Shown: positions 12,061 to 23,990 of the stretch, one piece after another
How positions within the stretch are numbered: position 1 is the stretch's first letter
Layout of the letters: each line of letters begins with the position of its first letter
Assembly: GCA_029237695.1 (NCBI GenBank)
Contig: CM055266.1
Span: forward strand, 12,789,805 to 12,853,804
DNA length: 64,000 nt
Source: Conchocele bisecta
Taxonomy: Eukaryota > Mollusca > Bivalvia > Lucinida > Thyasiridae
Direction: 5' to 3'
The notes under the pieces: model-generated
Told to the model about the DNA's origin: nothing
The model's database searches: none
The model's input: the letters and a program-made list of their open reading frames with translations, nothing else
Made by a program: the position numbers and the translations under genes

Positions 12061-12597
12061 AGGTACGGTTGGTGGACCCAATTTCTCCAGTCACAGCCAC
12101 ATAATATATATTATATGATCAGTCAGTTTAAGGTTTTATACTTTTCAATCAGGAACAGCATATTAGAGATAAATTGCAAAGAAACATATGAAGGTACAAA
12201 TGTGTTGGTGTCCAGTTTAATGAGGTTCCGCTGTAACCAGGTGTATGGCTGTAATATTATCCACGACTTGTTTGTGTACTGTGCAATCATGAACAGACAG
12301 TACACGTATAGATAAATGAGACACGCTAAGTGTTTTTACCTAAGAAAATGTGTGATGTTTCATCTTACAAATATATTTACAACAAGTGTGCCGTAAGTCA
12401 CAAAATACGCCCGTCGAATATGGGCCAGACAGCGAAGTTGCAGAAATGTGAAGCTGTCACCACCAAGGCAAGAAACATTAATGATAATTTGAAACTCTAT
12501 AGCATTATTTCTTCATCTCGTCATGCTCGTTGTGCTAAACATGTATACTAATTTAAGCAGAGATGTGTAAAGTAGAAATGATATAGAATTTGATACA

Positions 12598-13620
12598 ACA
12601 ATGTAGAAACAATGGCTAAGTTAAAAAGGTGATATTTTTTATAAAACAATATGTTTTCGGCATAAAAAGACCAAGGTTCACATCTTCCAATATGTGTAGA
12701 AGACGTGTGCATAGTTTCAGATCGATCGACTGAACGGATTCAGAGGAGCTGTGTACACAAACTATGTACCCTATATACAATTGTATAGAAAAATGTAGAA
12801 AAAATGGCTAAGTTAAAAAGGTGATATTTTCTGCATAAAAACACCACTGTTCACATCTTCAATATGTGTAGAAGACGTGTGTATAGTTTCAGATCAATCG
12901 ACTGAACAGATTAAGATGAGTTGTGTACACAAACTCGGTACCCTATATACAATTGTATAGAAAACTATAGAAAAAATGGCTAAGTTAAAAAGGTAATATT
13001 TAAAAAAAAAAATGTTTTCGGCATAAAAACACCAAGGTGCACATCTTCAATATGTGTAGAAGACGTGTGTATAGTTTCAGAACGATCGGCTGAACGGTTT
13101 CAGAGGAGTTGTGTACACAAACTCGGTACCCTATATACAATTGTATAGACAAATGTAGAACAAATGGCTAAGTTAAAAGGTGATATTTTTGATAAAAAAA
13201 CATGTTTTCGGCATAAAAACACCAAGGTGCACATCTTCAATATGTGTAGAAGACGTGTGTATAGTTTCAGAACGATCGGCTGAACTGTTTCAGAGGAGTT
13301 GTGTACACAAACTCGGTACCCTATATACAATTGTATAGAAAAATATAGAAAACAATGGCTGAGTTAAAAAGGAGATATTTTGATAAAAAATATGTTTTCG
13401 GCATAAAATCACCAAGGTGCACATCTTCCATATGTGTAGAAGACGTGTGTATAGTTTCAGAACGATCGGCTGAACGGTTTCAGAGGAGTTGTGTACACAA
13501 ACTCGGTACCCTATATACAATTGTATAGACAAATGTAGAAAAAATGGCTGTGTTAAAAAGGTGATATTTTCGATAAAAAATATGTTTTCGGCATAAAAAC
13601 ACCAAGGTGCACATTTTCAA
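12598..13620. repeat. Satellite, about 189-bp unit, 5.4 copies
   Basis: Units begin near 12598, 12786, 12961, 13149, 13338 and 13527 (the last truncated). Each holds AATGGCTAAGTTAAAAAGG, TATGTTTTCGGCATAAAA, CAATATGTGTAGAAGACGTG and CTCGGTACCCTATATACAAT. Spacing is 175-189 bp. The minus-strand frames reading YIGYRVCVHNSSETVQ recur once per unit and are repeat by-products. Confidence 0.95.
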
Positions 13621-13621
13621 T

Positions 13622-13679
13622 ACAACAAAATATCTTGGTTTGTAAAAACGGTCGTATAAAAACCAAGATATTTTGTTGT
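13622..13679. repeat. Hairpin with 20-bp perfect arms
   Basis: ACAACAAAATATCTTGGTTT at 13622-13641 is the exact reverse complement of 13660-13679, with an 18-nt loop. It sits exactly where the 189-bp satellite breaks off and just before a tRNA-like block. A second hairpin of the same style (TATTTACAAAAA with TTTTTGTAAATA) is at about 13812-13852. Confidence 0.9.
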
Positions 13680-13687
13680 GTTTTTGT

Positions 13688-13738
13688 CACAGGGTTTACC
13701 GTACCATCGCTCTAACCGACTGAGCTACCGGGCACGAA
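13688..13738 (-). repeat. tRNA-like 5' half (A box, D arm), probable SINE head
   Basis: Read on the minus strand it gives GTGCCCGGTAGCTCAGTCGG followed by TTAGAGC. This is a canonical pol III A box with a 4-bp D stem (GCTC/GAGC) and an anticodon-like arm with loop ACGGTAA. The T arm and B box are absent: the sequence continues into the hairpin at 13622-13679. It is not a complete tRNA gene. The best reading is a tRNA-derived SINE head or a truncated tRNA pseudogene. Confidence 0.6.
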
Positions 13739-13859
13739 TACACACTTCCTCCACATAGTGAGTTACGTACCATGACATTTTTTACCTAAGAAGATGTGTG
13801 ATTTTTTATCTTACAAAAAGATATTTACAAAAACCAAGATTTTTTTTGTAAATAATAAC

Positions 13860-15309
13860 GTGCCCTCCACCAGGTATTTATTATACACGAAAACGAGGCT
13901 TATGATAATACACCTGGTTTACATATTGTTGAACTCATCGACTGACCTCCAGCAGCTTACTATATAGTCTATCATTTATACCAGTATTGTCCGAGCGGTC
14001 AGTTTAATATGTTTACATGTACATAGTGATTATCTTGTGGTCAGTTTTCGTTTCACATTATAGTATATGGAGGTATGCCTATCATATATTTACCGCGTTG
14101 TAAAGGCGTTCGTCCGTGCGCTCAGCGTACGTTTCAAGACGGTGTCCGTCCGTCCGTCCGTCCGTGCGTCCGCACAATATTATACGTGATTAGCGAAAAT
14201 GAGTGGCGAACATAGTAGGTCATAATGGCGAGCAGTGTAGCTCCTTACCATACATCAGATCAGAATGCGCAGACGCGAGTGACGGGGATTTCCCAATTAA
14301 GTTTAGTGAACGAGGAAGTCGCGTGATCTTCAGTCTGTCGTCCGATTGCAGTTTGTCATACCAAAGGTAACGACATACAATACGAAACAATAATGTAAGC
14401 ACATTTTCCGTATGGAGAAGCATATCGCCTTCCGTATCGTGATTTAATCTGACACCGTAAATGTAACACGAGTTGTTTTATTGTTTAGACCACTCGATAC
14501 TTACCTCTCCAAACCAAAACACACTCTCCAAACCTACCCTATAATATCCAATATAGACATATAGCTCCCAATACCCCATACCTATTATATATTCCATATA
14601 TATATTATAAGCACATAAATAGTATTTGCACTGTTTACTTTTCGACATTTAGGACCGTATGTGGTGTCTGTTGCAATTATATTGCTGTGACTAACGTCTC
14701 GTAGAATCTCGTTCGGATTTGAATTTCGGGCATGATCTACGAGATCGCGGCGCATTCCTCCGTGAGACGCGAGCCACAGCAGTCACAAATTTAAATGTGT
14801 TTCGTAAATTTGTTTTCACACTATTCCAGGTAAGCACTTATGTCTTTTGCTATTTTATGAACATGTATTATTTCACATAATTTATTCCCTTGCATTGACG
14901 TAATGATGGCGTACGACAAAGTAAATTATGTTTTCATTTATTCTTTGCCGGCCACGGGCCCGTCTGTTGTCACACACTGACATTGTGCATGAAGACACCC
15001 CCGCTCATGAGAGAATAATATCGGTCATTATTAGCGGATAGTATTTGTACTATTAGCGGCGGAACATCCTGTGAGTAGATTTACCTGTTCCATGCGTGCC
15101 CATATTTATTCCCCCGGCCTTATCAAGTTTAATGCCATATATAATCCTCTCATTGAGACGATTCTACCTGAACATAACTTGAACCTACCACTAGCGAATT
15201 GTAAATACTTGTATCCCATCGTTATTACATGTAGGCCCCGTCCGATAAATACACCTTTGTGACATACGTCTGCAGTGTAGATCCTGATCATAATGTGCAT
15301 TCCCACATA
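13860..15309. other. AT-rich DNA, no gene recognised
   Basis: Contains a TCCGTCCG simple repeat at 14145-14165 and a block at about 14750-14830 (ATTCCTCCGTGAGACGCGAG, TGTTTTCACACTA) shared with 20745-20820, so a dispersed repeat. No exon could be supported. Confidence 0.45.
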
Positions 15310-16008
15310 TAGTAGGTGTGTTAATTGACTTTTTACTTCATGCACAGAAATCAATAAAATAATTTTCAACAATATCCGTTCATGAAAACATGACCGAAAT
15401 TCAAAATGGCCGCCATTTTTCGATAAAATACGTCTAAATTGAACGTAAATATTGACTGAAATATGCTGACGCCATGAAATTTGTCTCCACTAACATGCAA
15501 TGGATATCGTGTGATGTATAATAAAATTCCGATACAGTGAAACCAGATTGTTAAATCCAAGATGGCCGCCCTTTGTCGTTCTGCATTAACTAAATATTCT
15601 GTAACAGTTTGCATATGCAGCAAAACGATATGTTATTACTGAGGAATTTGTGTACTTATTCTTGAAAGCACCTATCATGTTTAGTTTATATTTAAAAATG
15701 GATAATAACAAAGAAAACACACACTAATCAGTTAGTAAACTTTATAAAACATAATTTGACGACATAATGACTTGAATTACAAATCGGTTGGAATGTACAT
15801 AGCCTGTAATATATTAGCTGACATGAAAAGGTCCATGTGACACTGTAGCCAATAAACATGTATTTTACTATGATATCTGCTGAACCTGATAATTCCAACA
15901 CTGACATTAGCCATGTACGCTGCATGTGTACACAATATAATGAAACAATTATGAGGATGTACGCATAGATGACTGGAATGATAAACCAGATATATACATA
16001 GGCCAACC

Positions 16009-16755
16009 GTATGGAAGCGTCCTGGTGCCAATGCTGAAATATTTGTATCTCCTAATTAGGAGATACTAAGTCCTAATTAGGAGATACTAAGTCATAATTA
16101 GGAGTTAGTAAGTCCTAATTAGGATATGATAAGTCCTAATTAGGATGTATTAAGTCCTAATTAGGAGATAATAAGTCCTAATTAGGAGTTAGTAAGTCCT
16201 AATTAGGAGATGATAAGTCCTAATTATGATATACTAAGTCCTAATTAGGAGATACTAAGTCCTAATTAGGAGTTAATAAGTCCTAATTAGGAGATACTAT
16301 GTCCTAATTAGGAGATACTAAGTCCCAATTAGGAGATACTTACTAACTCATAATTAGGACTTACTATCTCCTAATTAGGACTTAGTATCTCCTAATCAGG
16401 ACTTAGTGTCTCATAATTATGATTTATTATCTCCTAATTAGGACTTACTAAATCCTAATTAGGACTTATTATCTCCTAATTAGGACTTACTAACTCCTAA
16501 TTAGGACTTACTATCTCCTAATTAGGACTTATTAACTCCTAATTAGGACTTACTGTCCTAATTAGGAATTAGTATCTCCTAATTAGGACTTACTAACTCC
16601 TAATTAGGACTCAGTATCTCCTAATTAGGACTTATCATCTCCTAATTAGGACTTACTAACTCCTAATTAGAACTTACTAACTCCTAATTTGGACTTAGTA
16701 TCTCCTAATTAGGAGATAAAAATATTTCAGCATTGACACCAGGACGCTTCCATAC
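16009..16755. mobile_element. Hairpin MITE packed with TCCTAATTAGGA palindromes
   Basis: The outer ends are inverted copies: GTATGGAAGCGTCCTGGTG and CAATGCTGAAATATTT at the left, and their reverse complements at the right edge. Between them about 30 copies of the perfect palindrome TCCTAATTAGGA alternate with 8-10 nt spacers. Spacer orientation flips near 16340 (GAGATACTAAG on the left, CTTAGTATCTC on the right), so the whole unit could fold into one long hairpin. It is nested in the 15310-20305 element. It has no coding capacity. Confidence 0.9.
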
Positions 16756-16884
16756 AACTGGGGTATAACAGCTACATGTAACGATAAAATGTAATCACAT
16801 AATTTCGCACTTTTAAATTGTTCTGTCTTATGCTATTCTATACCAGAGTAACACTATTATTCTCACTGTATATTTATCCATTGC

Positions 16885-19649
16885 CTAATGTGTGTATGTT
16901 ACCGTGTGCGAGCATAAACCTTTGCATCTGCAAAGATGCATACATGGTTGGTGGTGCAAGCAGCACTTACACGGAGCCTTACATTCTGTCTTACATTGAC
17001 ACACAACAAGCTGTGACAAGTCCCGTGAATTTGAGTCACTTTGGCCTGCCATATCTGATTTTCGCCGAGGCTGTGAAAGAGAGGCCTTAAACAGTTGTAG
17101 CTTAGTGTGTTGTACTGGGGCAGTGAATGCCACATCTTGAGAGTTGACGCGTTTGTCCATGTACTCTTCGTATCGCTTCAATCCAATGTTTGTCACATTC
17201 CACACACTGTCTGTCACATCTGGTGGCATTATGATCGACTCGTCGAGACTGAGCAACTCACCACTGTCTTCCAGGAAGGGATTTCAAAGCTATCCACCAG
17301 TGCTAGAACATCGCACTGGAAAAATAAGCATGCAATTAGATACATGTATACATTGATTAATCACGTATTGATGTCTGATCGATGTGCATAAGCATACAAT
17401 TAGATACATGTATACATTGATTAATCACGTATTGATGTCTGATCGATGTGCAAAATATCTGAAACTCACCTTGTAGTCTTCTTGGAATTTATGATATTGT
17501 TCATGGTGTCTCCGTTCGTCAGATTCCTTTGGACCCTCACATTCTCTGATAAGCCGAGCCATCTCTGAGCATACTACCTGTTCGCGTCGAACAGTGCGTG
17601 TATCGTCCAGGTTCTCGATTACACCAGCCATGTTCTTAAGCCAATCTAGGAGCTGTTCATGCATTTGGTCGCGCGGATTCTTCGGGAATGCTCTTTGGGA
17701 TTTCTGTCCCATGAAGTGCCCATTTTGGAACTGGTCATATATGGCAGGGTGGCGTTCTGACAGTGTTGCCATGTCACGAAGATGGATTGGCAGGTTTCGA
17801 GGTTTCGAGCATAGTGGCTGTGGTCGAGCGCGAAGACCCATGGCAACAGCGAATCAATAGATTCCATGTACAGCGAGAAGTCAGCTGTACGACATGACTT
17901 GACGAACTGCAAAAAAAGCAGCACAACTGTGTTCAGTGGACATGTATGTCATCTAAAGCATTTGCATGTTGTTGAAAACAATAATCATTAGGTAGAATAG
18001 CAAAATCATGAGTAATGTAATTATATATGCAGAATATCTAGGACTAACCTGTAGGATCAGTAGATCTAATTCCATGGACTTGAACCAGTAGTCTGCCTGA
18101 GGCTGTGAAGTACGTAGACGAGTGATCCATTCGTCATAGATCAGCGGAATGGGGTTGTATGTCTGTGATCCATCAGAATTACCGTCAGAACGTGTCGTCT
18201 TCTCTACGTAAAGATCATACGCCTTTTTTAGGAGTACGTAGAGGGCGGCCACTGACACCTGGTGCATATACCTGGTTCGGCAGATGTGATGAACACCGAT
18301 AAATGATTGTGCCTTGCCGCTGGTAGAGATTTCACTGTTTGTAAGTGCTGTAGTCCATCCACTACCATCCTGCCAGTCCCCAGACAGGGTCCACATCATC
18401 TTCTCGGTGTGCATCGCACCTAATGTCACCAGGTACGCATTCTCGCCATTCAATGTATCAGGGTACTTCCATTAAAGTTTCTTCGCTAATGTGAATAATG
18501 TTTGATCGGCAACCATTACAGGTGTCTGGCCAGGGTTTATGTGGTTGATGGCCTGGCGAATAACCTTCATTCCATGCCAAACCATGGCCGAGCTTTTGAG
18601 AGACTCAATGCACAGTGGTAGCATGTACGATTGTGTAAGAGGAGTTACAGGCGGCTCTGTGATACTGGCGTAATATGCAGCCCATGCAATCCATTCGTCC
18701 TTTTCTATTGCTTGTGTTGATAGATGATTCCTAACATTCTTCAGCCACTCATAGCATTCATCAATTTTGCTAGACAGAACACTGGTTTCCGGGCGAGGAT
18801 GACTGTCTGTTGGCAAGCTAGGAACATAAAGTACGTCATTGGTTGACAGCGATACATCCAGATCCATATTCGTGTAATTTACCGGTAATGGTCTTACATC
18901 TTTTTTCCCCATTTCTTCTGGGTTAAGGATGTCGGTCAGATTATTGTCGATTTGCTGATGGTCTGATGAGAAATGTTGGTGTATACCGATACTGGTTCCG
19001 TGTAAAGCAGACTTTGCTAGTGTAGACGATGGGTTATGGTCAATGTTGTCAAAGGCGCCAGTGCTAAATATGCTTTTGACACACTGAGGTGGTACTACGA
19101 CACCAATCCTATCCCAGTGGTGGCCAATAATTGAATTGGCAATGTCAGTGCTAACCACACGCAATCGATCATATGAGATACACAGTCCACGTTGGTGCAT
19201 AGTGTTAATTAGAGATGCACGTCCAGTTTGTACATGAAGTTTCATGGCTATGTATATTGCTGCTGGTGCTTCTCTATATTTCATGTGACGCAAAAGACTG
19301 TCAGGTTTCTTGGATCTGCGTCCAACCATGTTGTATATAATTTGCTGACCAAGGGATGTTGCAATTTTCATTTTTTCGGATTCTGGTGGTGGTTGATCTA
19401 TACCTGGTCCATTTGTGTCATTTGGAAAAACGATCTCAATATCGGCGGAATGGAATCCGCTTCACATGATGATGGAAATGAGCCTGTGAAGGACTGCGTT
19501 CGTTGAATACATTCGCGTCGAAGGATCTTTGCAGCTTTGTGAATGACTGACACTTCAGTCATTGTGTTCTCCTTCATTTCACCGACATTTGTTGTTGTTG
19601 TATGTTCAAATTCCAGCCACTGACTTTTAAGGACATTTTTTACAATCAA
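16885..19649 (-). pseudogene. Broken intron-containing gene of an unnamed multicopy element family
   Basis: Minus-strand coding blocks, in order: 19649-19398, 19371-18049, 17906-17470 and 17315-16885. Introns at 18048-17907 and 17469-17316 have GT donors (GTTAGT, GTGAGT) and acceptors TTTTTTTGCAG and ATTTTTCCAG, and both are phase 0. Readable segments include FDNIDHNPSST, FALDHSHYARNL and a cysteine-rich end (CQCKTECKAPCKCC). Breaks are a stop and frame change near 19371-19420, a stop at about 18477, a duplicated 8-mer (GGTTTCGA twice, about 17790-17806) that shifts frame, and a frame change near 17285. I recognise the type as a protein common in many copies in invertebrate genomes, but I cannot name its reaction. 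The position inside inverted ends suggests a mobile-element gene. Confidence 0.7.
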
Positions 19650-20305
19650 AAAGACTGAGAGACGTTTTCACCACTTACCTTGGTTGATTTCTACAAGGTT
19701 AAAATAACATAAGAATATGGGTAATGGGCGAATGTTGTATAGTGTCGTACATCAAACATCATTCTATCGAATATTGTTCCCGATGTTGGCAGTCATCAGT
19801 AAAAAATCGATAAAAATCCGGTTTTTCTGTCAAGGTCAATAGACTTGTAGTGTTAAAGTTGTTCCACGGATTTTTTTATATACCACTTCATGTTAGTGGA
19901 GACAAATGTCATGGCGTCAGCATATTTCAGTCAATATTTAAGTTCAATTTAGACGTTTTGTTATCGACAAATGGCGGCCATTTTGAATTTCGGTCATGTT
20001 TTCATGAACGGATATTGTTGAAAATTATTTTATTGATTTCTGTGCGTGCCAGTTTATGGGAATATACACCAAAATCATGTTTCTTGCATGATCAGGTACA
20101 AAGTTATGCCAATTTTAAGATTTGACCTATATTCCCGGCGGCCATCTTGGATTTCCATGGATATCGGGAGTTGAAAATGAGATAGAGCATGTGTCTTTGG
20201 ATAAAAAGTTTTCTATTGTCTTACGGAACTTCCATACCAAAGGGGACCTTTGCATCAGAAAGTGAAGTCAACACCCTCTTTTGTGCAGTTAACACACCTA
20301 CATGT

Positions 20306-20984
20306 ACTAATAATTATATACTATGCGGGCAAAGAGATTAAACACATACACGAGGTAATATCAGTAGTTAAATATTAACCAACGCAAATCATGATCAGAC
20401 TGTGCGAATGCGCGAATGCACAGGCTCATATGGGGTTACGTTGGTCGCACACGTCGTAATGTCTATTTTGTCGGTCGACGTCATTATTATTGGTGGCTGA
20501 ACGATTATTATATTAACCTGTTATCTACAATCTATAAGGAGACGATTCTGTGCAATTTCATTCATACTTCTTCATTTATTATAAACACTACGTTCGTTCA
20601 TGTATGTGTTCACTAATGTACAATGTAGATGGATCGTAGTTTGTGTCAGCCATTCATGAAATATAAAACTACAGTTGTATTGTTCATGAATGTGTATGCA
20701 TCACCTTACGTGAATATACATCTACACTGTTTGTGAGATGTTGGGCATTCCGCCGTGAGACGCCAGCCAGAGTAGTTATAAATGTACATGTGTTCGTAAA
20801 TGTGTTTTCACACTAATTCAGATCACGGGTCGAGTCCAGTAAATCCCCCCCCCCCATTACACTGTAACATAAAACAAATGTATATAAATCTATGAATATA
20901 CCTTATATATATATGTTTGTTATGCGTGGGTGGTGGTCGGGCGAATGAGACGGCGTAAATTAACGGTATGGGTTCCTCCTTATA
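20306..20984. other. Intergenic DNA, no gene recognised
   Basis: Holds the dispersed block shared with 14750-14830 (CATTCCGCCGTGAGACGC at about 20747) and a C tract at 20847. No coding or splice evidence. Confidence 0.45.
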
Positions 20985-21365
20985 GGAATCACGATTTGCC
21001 TGGTTAGGCCCTCATGTACGTTTTTATCTTTGGCTCTTTAATTACCTGGGAATTGAATTGGGTTATTGCCCATTATAAAAGTAGTAAGATTATTACTGAT
21101 CCAATTGCTTTTGGGAGGGGCCAAGTGATTCTGGTGTGGCGAGGACCTGGCATCAGATCAGGATTATTCTTATTTCAAGGCTTAATATAGTTTTGTTATT
21201 GTCAATATTTAGTTCTGATTTTGGGATTTTTTCCCCATTTGTACATGTACTTGAACATGTACATGCACTTGTACTGGTAATATATGGGATTTAGTACTAA
21301 ACCCATTGACTCGGCTTTAAATTACCTTAGCTGTTGATAGGCCGTTAAACCCTAACAAAAAAAAA
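20985..21365 (+). mobile_element. SINE-like copy, same family as 11536-11883
   Basis: Shares GGCTCTTTAATTACCTGGGA-type, TTATAAAAGTAGTAAGATTA, GGGAGGGGCCAAGTGATT, CAATATTTAGTT(C)TGATTTTGG and the GTTGATAGGCCGTTAAACCC end, then an A run. It is longer than the 11536 copy because of a local duplication of GTACATG-type sequence near 21240-21270. Confidence 0.7.
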
Positions 21366-21419
21366 AGTTTGTTATGCATACGCCGCACGCCCGCCCGTCT
21401 ATCCGTCCGTCCCAACCTC

Positions 21420-21705
21420 GTATTATTGCGGACATATTCGGGCGTGTCTAAGACACGAATAGGTCAGACATATTCTGGTACAGGTGAGCTGCGAATGTGT
21501 CCGCAAGATAATATGAGTTGAAATCTACCAGAACAGTGTTTATACATGCATCTATGGCAATTTTAGTCGGAATTCGTATCTGTTTCATGTCCGTCTATCC
21601 GTCAATTCTAATATAACTTATTTACCGTATAACCGATCCGGCGGACATATTCGGATGCATGTTAGCTGCGAATATGTCCGCAAGATAATATGAGTTGAAA
21701 TCTGA
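21420..21705. repeat. Duplicated CGGACATATTCGG block
   Basis: GCGGACATATTCGG, TGAGCTGCGAATGTGTCCGC and CAAGATAATATGAGTTGAAA occur at about 21433-21525 and again at 21642-21702. An inverted relative lies at 25800-25910 (GTCCGAATATGTCCGCAATA). Each block is partly self-complementary. Confidence 0.7.
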
Positions 21706-21982
21706 CCTAATACCAACAGTATACATGATAATCAAGTGTGATCATCATCTAAAGTGTACAAACAAACGTTCGGATAACCTTTCATATACTTCGCATGTTA
21801 TATCCACAGGCATTTGGCGTGTTTCGGCTTTCGTCGGTACTTCTTTTTATCAACGGCGCGTTGATACTGTATACATTACAATGATTACTTCCCTTTAGAT
21901 TAACATAACGCCATTTGCTTTGTTGTTTATAACTTTATAGTAAGGTATGTAGCTTCTGGTCGGACCCAAGCTCGTATTTTAA

Positions 21983-22685
21983 AGGTACATGCCCACGCAG
22001 TAGGCACAAAATGTTCTTTATATGAATTAAATAAGTGTATAATTATGTCACTATTCCACCTGTTCTAAAAATTACGAGTGCCCGCTATACAAATATAATC
22101 ATTTATTAATTATCAATTTACTGTTAGCGACGCTCGGCGGTAACAGTCTATTTTGATAATGTGCGGGGACGACGACTTTCACATCACGGCTTGCGGTGCG
22201 CATGCGCAGTATACTACGCACGCCAGTAGGCTTCCCAATATGTAAACAAGAATATCAACATGTCGAAACGTCCAGGACGGAAATTGTATGAAACGGCGTC
22301 GGCCAAAAAAAAGGCGAAATGTCTGAGGGACAGGCAGTACAGAGAGAGTGGTTAATATTGGCGACCAGATCACCAAATGGAAAGAGTCACGTGGAGATTT
22401 AGATTTGGTCTCGAACAGAGATTTTTCTTCTCAACTTCCGATACTTCACTGCGCATGTCAAAGATGTGATATGATTGACCGTGTCACGTGACGTGTGTTG
22501 GTAGAAATAGCACGAGGTCGGAAAATACCCTTTCTGGTCGCGGCATATAAAATGCGATTCAACACCAATTAACACGCGCCGTAATTAAAAATAACTCGTT
22601 AGTGAGTAGACAAATGGCTCATATAAGGCATGACAGAAAATGAAAAGTAGTAGTACAGTGTAACCTGCTGCGTGGGCATGTACCT
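21983..22685. mobile_element. 703-bp MITE flanked by TTAA
   Basis: Starts AGGTACATGCCCACGCAG and ends CTGCGTGGGCATGTACCT, an exact inverted pair that extends further with one mismatch. TTAA lies at 21979-21982 and 22686-22689. TTAA duplication is the established hallmark of piggyBac-type transposition. The interior has no transposase. Related partial copies lie at 5160, 6500 and 26002. Confidence 0.85.
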
Positions 22686-22689
22686 TTAA

Positions 22690-23539
22690 CTAAGTAACAT
22701 GTTTTTAATACATTTCTATACAATCTATTTACCGGTACATGTATTTCTGCAGGACAACAACAATTCTCGAATAAACATGTGAACTTGCCACCACAATATT
22801 GACGTTAGGGCGTTAAAGTATTTCAGTTGTTATGATACGAAGTCGTGTCCGACCTAGGAAAACCAGCTATAATTTAATATTATTTGCAAAATTATGTTCT
22901 ATCTTGCTGAGATAACAATAATTCTCATCGAACATGTGCACTTTCCGACAAAATATTTATGTTTAAAGTACTAATGCAATCGGTGAATGTCTTAAGAATC
23001 GATGTCGTGTCCAACCAAATTTACAAATCTTGTTGTTCATATACGAGCCGCGGTTGGGAAAAGGTACCTGATTGCAAAAATGAACTTATCGAGTAAACGT
23101 CGCTTCCATTTACGCTTTTGACATAGCTGACGTCGTTGTTGACAACTTGTTATGTAGTTTCTTCGGATTTTCTTGGGGATTTGTTGTTCTATACATTTTG
23201 TGAATGGAAATTGAACGAGGAATCCAAAAATCGATCTTGCGCTTTGCAGAAACAATGTTTTCGACCTCCATTTCGAAATTCAAATGGCCCCCATATTTAA
23301 CTAGTTTTGCTATATATCCGCACTTAAGTAACATATACTATTGGTTTAAATGTGAAAATCACATACTTGTAGAGATAATACTTTATCAGGAAGTCAAATA
23401 TAATATAAGAGAGAGTAGTATGTAGACTAGCCGTCAAGATGGCCACCACGTTATACATATAGGTATCTGTGGGCATATCAGTTGAACTATTGTTGAGGAA
23501 GTTGAGTATACCATAATAACCGTAAATATGACATACCCG
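22690..23539. other. AT-rich DNA, no gene recognised
   Basis: Two similar blocks (ACAATAATTCTC(A/G) ... AACATGTG at about 22750 and 22915) suggest an old duplication. The open frames have no domain. Confidence 0.45.
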
Positions 23540-23990
23540 AATTTGGATGAGACTTGAAACCGAGGCCCGATAGCTTTTGACCTTGGTTGGGACACAGATA
23601 GGCCGTTAAACACCAATAAATCAAATCCCACCATAGGCATGAAAACATTCTTTCATAGTATTTCATTTCACTGATATTTCAGATTTGACTTCAAACCAAT
23701 GGTGTCTCACTTCGTATGACCTTAGTTGTTGCTGGGACGTTAAACCTTTTCACATTGTTTTTTGCCGTTGAATACATCAATCAATTATGTTCGTGTCAGA
23801 AAGCTACTGTCTGGTGAATGGTGTAGATCCTGATCTGATCGCAGTGGTCAGAAATATTTTCTTCTGAGCCAACGACAATCAATTAATCCAATCTCAGCTG
23901 ACAGCATGAGGGCCATTATTGGCGACCCGAGACACCCATTCACCGACGCCCAGTACACCCACCTCCCTTGACGTGGCCAAGTCGACCGTC
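23540..23990. repeat. Dispersed repeat, empty-site copy
   Basis: Paralogue of 11340-12060 without the SINE-like insert. It reads continuously through TACATCAATCAATTATGTTC and GTGTCAGAAAGCTACTGTC where the other copy is interrupted. Confidence 0.8.

Larger units (their letters stand above)
15310..20305. mobile_element. About 5-kb element with inverted ends carrying one large gene
   Basis: The left end (about 15310-15500) and right end (about 19890-20305) are inverted relatives. Both start with GTAGGTGTGTTAA and share ACAGAAATCAATAAAATAAT, CATGACCGAAATTCAAAATG and ATGGCGTCAGCATATTTCAG in opposite orientation. The right end carries about 200 bp absent from the left. Inside lie a decayed minus-strand gene (16885-19649) and a nested hairpin element (16009-16755). 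No confident target duplication is visible. A DNA transposon is the simplest reading, but the superfamily is unknown and the ends could also be two independent repeat copies. Confidence 0.55.

Noticed and set aside
12598..13620. CRISPR-like array of about 189-bp units
   Set aside because: The whole unit repeats, not a short repeat with unique spacers, and the context is a eukaryotic genome. It is a satellite.
13688..13738. Complete tRNA gene
   Set aside because: Only the 5' half (A box, D arm) is present. No T arm, B box or acceptor 3' strand.
16009..16755. CRISPR-like array of TCCTAATTAGGA with spacers
   Set aside because: Spacers are short and near-identical, orientation flips in the middle, and the unit is bounded by inverted ends. 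It is a hairpin MITE.
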